Below, in pieces: positions 6,123 through 9,686 of a stretch of 9,686 nt of DNA (position 1 is the first letter of the stretch; each line of letters begins with the position of its first letter). The translations under genes and the position numbers were made by a program. The stretch comes from Puniceicoccales bacterium (GTDB lineage: Bacteria; Verrucomicrobiota; Verrucomicrobiia; Opitutales; UBA953). Under the pieces are notes generated by a model. It searched no databases. It saw only the letters and a list, made by a program, of their open reading frames with translations, and was not told the DNA's origin. The DNA is taken from the NCBI GenBank assembly GCA_031289285.1, contig JAITPT010000127.1:1-9686 (forward strand), in the 5' to 3' direction.

Positions 6123-8798
6123 ATGTTTTTGCACACTTCTCCCTCTCTCTTCAAAAAACTCACGTTTGGCGCGGCGGCATTGCTCGCTGGCGCACTCGGC
6201 TTTACCAACACCAGCACACTCGGCTCACTCGGCATTCCGGCGACATTCGCCGCCGCTAAAGATGATGTGCAGTCTCGCTCCGACAAACGCCTCGAAGAAC
6301 AAATCGCCGCGTTCCACAACAACACCCTCCTCTACGACGCGCCCGCTCACATTTGGACAGAGGCTCTGCCCGTCGGCAACGGGCGGCTCGGCGCGATGGT
6401 TTTTGGCGGCACCGACACCGAGCGCATCCAACTCAACGAAGCGACCGTCTGGGGTGGTTCGCCCTACTCAAACAACAGCCCCGACGCGCTGGCGGCACTG
6501 CCCAAAATCCGTGAATTGATGTTCGCCGGCAAACACCGCGCCGCACACACGCTCGCCGCAAATACCGTCGCCACCGAACGTGGCCGCACACGCCTCTTCG
6601 CCCAAGGAATGCCCTACCAAACAGTCGGCGATTTATTTATCGAATTTCCAAAAGGACGAAAAATAAAAAACTATTGGCGTAGGCTCGACTTGCAACAAGC
6701 AATCGTCAAAAGCGCCTACGCAACAGAAAACGACGGCTTATTGGGAAGCGTGACAATTGCGGCATTCAAAAACGATGTGATTTTTCACACAATCCAAGCA
6801 GACAGAAACGAGACAATTAACTTTACCGCTTTCCTAAAAACACCACACAAGAAACAAAACATCACTATCGAAAACGGCGACACGCTCGTCTTACGCGCAA
6901 CAGCGGGCGACCACGAAGGCGTCGAGGGAAAAGTCAAGTTCACCGTGCTCGTTAAAATCAAACACCAAGGCGGAACACTCACCACCAAAGACGGCAAAAT
7001 CACTCTCTCCGGCGCACGGCGCGCCACCTTCACCATCTCTATCGCGACCAATTATAAAAACTATAGAGACATCTCCGACGACGACTACGCAAAGGCAAAA
7101 ACACTTCTGGAAAACGCGCTCAAAAAAAACGAACACCTTTTAATACAAGAACATTTAAACAACTATAAAAAACAATTCTCCCGTGCCTCTCTTAATCTCG
7201 GTCCGAGCACCGACAAAATCAGCAAAACAACAGCAGAGCGCGTAGAGAATTTTCACAAAACAAACGACCCCGCACTCGTCGCACTCTTCTTTAACTTCGG
7301 GCGTTATCTGCTCATCTCGTCTTCCCAGCCCGGCGGACAACCCGCTACACTACAAGGGATTTGGAATGAACATCTCGCTCCACCTTGGGATAGCAAACAC
7401 ACCATTAACATCAACACGGAAATGAATTATTGGCCAGCGGAAGTTGCCAATATGCCGAAAAGTGCCGAACCACTTATCGCAATGCTAAAAGACCTGTCCG
7501 TCGCCGGCGCAGAAACCGCAAAAACAATGTATGGCGTGCGCGGCTGGGTCGCTCACCACAACACCGACTTATGGCGTATCACAGGCCCCGTTGACTCCGG
7601 AAGTTATGCCATCTGGCCAAGCGGCGGCGCGTGGCTTACCCGCCACTTGTGGGAACACTATTTATTCAGCGGCGATAAAGATTTTTTGCGCGAGATTTAC
7701 CCTGTCATGAAAGGCGCAGCGCAATTTTACAGCGACTTTCTTTGCGAAGAGCCAGCGAGTAAAAAACTTGTTATCGCGCCCTCTACTTCGCCAGAAAATC
7801 AAGCCAACGGCGTCGCTATCACTTACGGCGTAACGATGGACAACCAAATCGTTTTTGAGACCTTCTCCAATGTCTCCGCCGCCGCCGAGGTGCTTGGCAT
7901 TGACAAAGAGTTTGCCGATAAATTACGCGCACAACGCGCACGTCTCTCGCCAATGAAGATTGGCAAACACGGGCAGTTGCAGGAGTGGTTTTTTGACTGG
8001 GACAATCCCAAAGACCACCATCGCCACGTCTCGCATCTCTACGGGCTATTTCCGAGTTGGCAAATCTCGCCGATACGCACACCCGAACTTTTTGCTGCTG
8101 CCCGCAATTCGCTCAACTATCGCGGCGACGCCTCAACTGGCTGGTCTATGGCGTGGAAAGTTTGCCTTTGGGCGCGTTTCCTCGACGGCAACCGCGCCGC
8201 AAAATTGATTAGCGAGCAATTGCGTCCGCCTCTTAACGGTGGCGGCGGCACTTACCCAAACCTCTTCGATGCGTGCCCGCCATTCATAATTGATGGCAAC
8301 TTCGGTTGCACTGCGGGCATTGCCGAAATGTTAGTCCAAAGTCACGACGGAGCCGTCCATCTCCTCCCCGCTCTCCCCGACGCATGGAAAGCGCAAGGAA
8401 GGGTTCGCGGCCTGCGCACACGCGGCGGTTTTGTCATTAACGAACTTGCATGGAAAAATGGCGAAATCACCGCCTTAGAAATCGAGTCCACCCTCGGCGG
8501 AAACTTGCGCCTGCGTCTTCCTAAAAGTGCCATCAACGGCAAAACGCTTCCCCACCACAAAGGCCTGTGCGTCCCCGTCAGAGCAAATAAGCGGAACCCA
8601 AATCCCCTTTTCGCGTTACCGCCAATCCCCGCCGCTGAAATCGCCGATGCCGCCAAACCAAAACTAACCCTCCCCACTCTCCCCGAAACCGAAGAATTTG
8701 ACGCAGTGATACCCAAAGGCAGTGCTTTCAATTTCGAACTCGTTGCGAAGGACGACCTCGGAACCAACGCTGTCAACCTGTCTCCCTCAATGCCGTAG
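6123..8798 (+). CDS. Secreted GH95 alpha-L-fucosidase/galactosidase-type enzyme
   Basis: The 891-residue product is a complete family 95 glycoside hydrolase, which releases alpha-1,2-linked L-fucose (or in some members L-galactose) from glycans with inversion. The N-terminus (SLFKKLTFGAAALLAGALGF, then an Ala-rich site near 43-46) looks like a signal peptide, so it should act outside the cytoplasm. Domains by pattern: N-terminal beta-sandwich (about 50-290, with WTEALPVGNGRLGAMVFGG and LNEATVWGGSPY), helical linker, (alpha/alpha)6 barrel (about 360-740), C-terminal beta domain. Residues equivalent to the characterised catalytic set are N429 and N431 (TININTEMNYW), E558 (STSPEN) and D724 (IDGNFG). 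T427, two residues before N429, is where, as I recall, His or Thr was linked to fucose or galactose preference, so substrate is open. A Pro-rich stretch (about 825-865) interrupts the C-terminal domain. No transporter or other glycan gene adjoins it. Confidence 0.92.
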   Translation: MFLHTSPSLFKKLTFGAAALLAGALGFTNTSTLGSLGIPATFAAAKDDVQSRSDKRLEEQIAAFHNNTLLYDAPAHIWTEALPVGNGRLGAMVFGGTDTERIQLNEATVWGGSPYSNNSPDALAALPKIRELMFAGKHRAAHTLAANTVATERGRTRLFAQGMPYQTVGDLFIEFPKGRKIKNYWRRLDLQQAIVKSAYATENDGLLGSVTIAAFKNDVIFHTIQADRNETINFTAFLKTPHKKQNITIENGDTLVLRATAGDHEGVEGKVKFTVLVKIKHQGGTLTTKDGKITLSGARRATFTISIATNYKNYRDISDDDYAKAKTLLENALKKNEHLLIQEHLNNYKKQFSRASLNLGPSTDKISKTTAERVENFHKTNDPALVALFFNFGRYLLISSSQPGGQPATLQGIWNEHLAPPWDSKHTININTEMNYWPAEVANMPKSAEPLIAMLKDLSVAGAETAKTMYGVRGWVAHHNTDLWRITGPVDSGSYAIWPSGGAWLTRHLWEHYLFSGDKDFLREIYPVMKGAAQFYSDFLCEEPASKKLVIAPSTSPENQANGVAITYGVTMDNQIVFETFSNVSAAAEVLGIDKEFADKLRAQRARLSPMKIGKHGQLQEWFFDWDNPKDHHRHVSHLYGLFPSWQISPIRTPELFAAARNSLNYRGDASTGWSMAWKVCLWARFLDGNRAAKLISEQLRPPLNGGGGTYPNLFDACPPFIIDGNFGCTAGIAEMLVQSHDGAVHLLPALPDAWKAQGRVRGLRTRGGFVINELAWKNGEITALEIESTLGGNLRLRLPKSAINGKTLPHHKGLCVPVRANKRNPNPLFALPPIPAAEIADAAKPKLTLPTLPETEEFDAVIPKGSAFNFELVAKDDLGTNAVNLSPSMP

Positions 8799-8819
8799 AT
8801 ATGCAGAACTAAAAAGAAC

Positions 8820-8887
8820 GGTTCCTTGCTACTTTGAGAGGGAACTCAAGTGTAGTCAGCCCCGCATAGGGCGAGATGTGCATAACC
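8820..8887 (+). repeat. REP-like module, copy A
   Basis: The module starts GGTTCCTTGCTACTTTG, pairs GTTCC (8821-8825) with GGAAC (8841-8845), continues to a second hairpin core AGCCCCGCATAGGGCGAGAT (8858-8877) and ends GTGCATAACC. It is the same as copy B apart from scattered substitutions and one base of length. In this copy an A at 8868 replaces a G and spoils one pair of the GCCCC/GGGGC stem. It begins 21 bp after the GH95 stop codon and is followed by the 16-bp sequence shared with 369-384. Confidence 0.85.
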
Positions 8888-8902
8888 CTAAAAACGGCAG
8901 TT
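8887..8902 (+). repeat. 16-bp dispersed repeat, right copy
   Basis: CCTAAAAACGGCAGTT here is identical to 369-384 and follows the GTGCATAACC end of copy A, linking the left flank of the window to this repeat family. Confidence 0.6.
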
Positions 8903-8914
8903 GTGTTCAAAATA

Positions 8915-8983
8915 GGTTCCTCGCTACTTTGTGCGGGGAACTCGGACGCATTCAGCCCCGCATGGGGCGAGATGTGCATAACC
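8915..8983 (+). repeat. REP-like module, copy B
   Basis: The second copy runs from GGTTCCTCGCTACTTTG to GTGCATAACC, with GTTCC (8916-8920) paired to GGAAC (8937-8941) and an intact GCCCC-GCAT-GGGGC hairpin inside AGCCCCGCATGGGGCGAGAT (8954-8973). The core lies 96 bp after that of copy A, so A and B form a direct tandem pair with unlike spacer sequence. Confidence 0.85.
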
Positions 8984-9011
8984 GGAGGTGTAGCGCAGCG
9001 AAACCTCCGGT
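8981..9011 (+). repeat. Stem-loop with 9-bp perfect stem
   Basis: ACCGGAGGT (8981-8989) pairs with ACCTCCGGT (9003-9011) around a 13-base loop containing AGCGCAGCG. It overlaps the ACC that ends copy B. No T run follows, so it is not a classic Rho-independent terminator, though it may protect or end the GH95 transcript. Confidence 0.8.
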
Positions 9012-9031
9012 CAGCTGCGCCCCTGCAACAA

Positions 9032-9051
9032 AGCCCCGCATGGGGCGAGAT
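9032..9051 (+). repeat. REP-like module core, copy C (partial)
   Basis: AGCCCCGCATGGGGCGAGAT is identical to the core of copy B (8954-8973), 78 bp downstream of it, but neither the GGTTCC half upstream nor the GTGCATAACC end is present. The core hairpin therefore occurs without its usual flanks. Confidence 0.85.
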
Positions 9052-9267
9052 TATCGGGGTGGCAGACGTTGGTGGTGGTGTTCCGCTATATTCTGGTGGT
9101 GGGATCAACAAGGAAAATGCGCACGAACCGCATCGGAGTCAAGTGCAAAAAATGGCTGCCTTTTAATTCGAGCGCGATAAATTGACCAAATATTGTCCGA
9201 GTTGTAAGTGCATGATTTTCTGCATATTTGAGACGCAGATGCCTATTTCCCTCTTCTGCTCCCGCCG

Positions 9268-9291
9268 CCCCCCCCCCTGCCGCCGCCCCCC
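9268..9291 (+). repeat. Poly-C tracts
   Basis: Ten consecutive C (9268-9277) and a further run of six (9286-9291) lie within a pyrimidine-rich stretch of about 50 bp (9247-9298). It resembles the 12-C tract at 1697-1708 in type. No function is visible. Confidence 0.7.
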
Positions 9292-9330
9292 TCTCTCCGA
9301 ATAATTAACCAGACTAAAGATTTTGCCCGC

Positions 9331-9355
9331 GTTCCACTCAAAATAGCGAGGAACC
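9331..9355 (-). repeat. REP-like module, inverted partial copy
   Basis: GTTCCACTCAAAATAGCGAGGAACC aligns closely with the reverse complement of the first half of modules A and B. TAGCGAGGAACC (9344-9355) is the exact reverse complement of GGTTCCTCGCTA in copy B, and the GTTCC/GGAAC pairing is kept. The GCCCC/GGGGC half is missing. Confidence 0.7.
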
Positions 9356-9407
9356 CGATTTTCTTTCCTTGCGCATAACCCACCAAAGACCTCCGCTACG
9401 CGTCAGC

Positions 9408-9423
9408 CTTCGTGTCTTCGTGT
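9408..9423 (+). repeat. Short direct repeat CTTCGTGT x2
   Basis: The 8-base unit CTTCGTGT is perfectly doubled. It lies between the inverted module and the AAAAAGGG hairpin; no function is visible. Confidence 0.6.
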
Positions 9424-9449
9424 GAGATATTCTTGGAGCACCAAAGCGC

Positions 9450-9470
9450 AAAAAGGGACAGACCCTTTTT
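9450..9470. terminator. Hairpin AAAAAGGG/CCCTTTTT, bidirectional terminator-like or REP
   Basis: AAAAAGGG (9450-9457) and CCCTTTTT (9463-9470) form a perfect 8-bp stem around ACAGA, flanked by GCG and CGC. The T tract on either strand gives it the look of a weak bidirectional terminator. It is about 650 bp from the GH95 stop, so it may serve a gene beyond the right edge. Similar GGGACAGACCC-type palindromes are, to my recollection, common dispersed repeats in bacteria, so a repeat origin is equally possible. Confidence 0.5.
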
Positions 9471-9648
9471 CGCTTGACTTGCTATTGGACTTGTGTTTTT
9501 TTGGTTTTTCACGACAACACCACAGAACAGACAACTTCCGTTTTTGTCAGCGACAACTACATCAAGTCATGCCGACGAACCTATGTATTGTTCTTCTTTT
9601 GGGCACTCCTAAAAATAAATCTGCATGTCCGAAAACAACGATGCTTTT

Positions 9649-9686
9649 CGTCCCGTAGGGACGGGATGTCGGTAGCACGGGGTTTC
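9649..9686 (+). repeat. CGTCCC-GTA-GGGACG palindromic repeat, cut by the right edge
   Basis: CGTCCC (9649-9654) and GGGACG (9658-9663) form a 6-bp stem with a 3-base loop, followed by GGATGTCGGTAGCACGGGG. I recall very similar sequences as abundant intergenic repeats in Verrucomicrobiota and some other phyla. The final CACGGGGTTTC looks like the left half of another hairpin that continues outside the window. Confidence 0.6.

Larger units (their letters stand above)
8799..9686. other. Non-coding region rich in palindromic repeats
   Basis: No supported gene lies in these 888 bp. Open frames here mainly translate the repeats themselves; on the minus strand the peptide VMHISPHAGL appears twice in near-identical form, a by-product of a repeat spacing divisible by three. 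The stretch contains REP-like modules, stem-loops, C-rich pyrimidine tracts and a repeat that continues beyond the right edge. I saw no transposase, RNA gene or CRISPR array. Confidence 0.75.

Noticed and set aside
8820..9051. Possible CRISPR array from three similar 20-bp cores
   Set aside because: The spacings differ (96 and 78 bp), the flanking halves vary, each core is itself a hairpin, and no cas genes are present.
8722..9180. Overlapping frames downstream of the GH95 gene with repeated peptides such as ISPHAGL
   Set aside because: The repeated peptides come from translating the REP-like modules; there is no ribosome-binding site and no family.
9183..9240. Frame with CPSCKCMIFC, resembling a small zinc ribbon, from a TTG codon
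   Set aside because: It is short, has no ribosome-binding site, and runs directly into the C-rich tract, giving poly-Pro.
9422..9658. 78-codon plus-strand frame near the right edge
   Set aside because: It runs through the AAAAAGGG/CCCTTTTT hairpin and into the CGTCCC repeat; the product has no recognisable pattern.

Overview
The window looks like chromosomal DNA of a GC-rich Gram-negative bacterium, most likely Verrucomicrobiota and probably the Opitutaceae. This placement is inference. It rests on the styles of ddl, ftsQ and ftsA, a DraG-type gene (known from nitrogen-fixing bacteria), a secreted GH95 fucosidase-type enzyme, starts without clear Shine-Dalgarno sequences, and palindromic intergenic repeats. 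No rRNA, tRNA, CRISPR array, integrase or transposase gene was seen.

Layout, left to right. 1-744 has no firm gene; a reading frame on the minus strand stays open to the left edge (1-273) and is doubtful. 745-1692 (+) encodes a DraG-like ADP-ribosylglycohydrolase. It converges, across 27 bp containing 12 C and 7 T, on a minus-strand block of four co-directional genes read from right to left: ddl (4913-5956), ftsQ (3739-4908), ftsA (2457-3722) and a YugP-like membrane protein (1720-2382). The first three are spaced 4 and 16 bp apart, as in an operon. They link peptidoglycan precursor synthesis (D-Ala-D-Ala) to the divisome. 5957-6122 is a divergent promoter region. 6123-8798 (+) encodes an exported GH95 glycoside hydrolase with its catalytic residues in place. 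8799-9686 is non-coding and packed with short palindromic repeats: three direct copies of a GCCCC/GGGGC hairpin module, one inverted partial copy, a 9-bp stem-loop, an AAAAAGGG/CCCTTTTT hairpin and a CGTCCC/GGGACG element at the right edge.

The main points of interest are these. The YugP-like protein directly downstream of ftsA has lost most of the expected zinc-site residues while its reading frame stays intact, so it looks like a pseudo-peptidase. ftsZ is not next to ftsA and murB/murC are not next to ddl, so this is a detached piece of the division and cell-wall (dcw) cluster. Ddl carries an Ala/Thr loop insertion made by a trinucleotide repeat inside its metal-binding region. The region downstream of the GH95 gene holds a modular repeat family.
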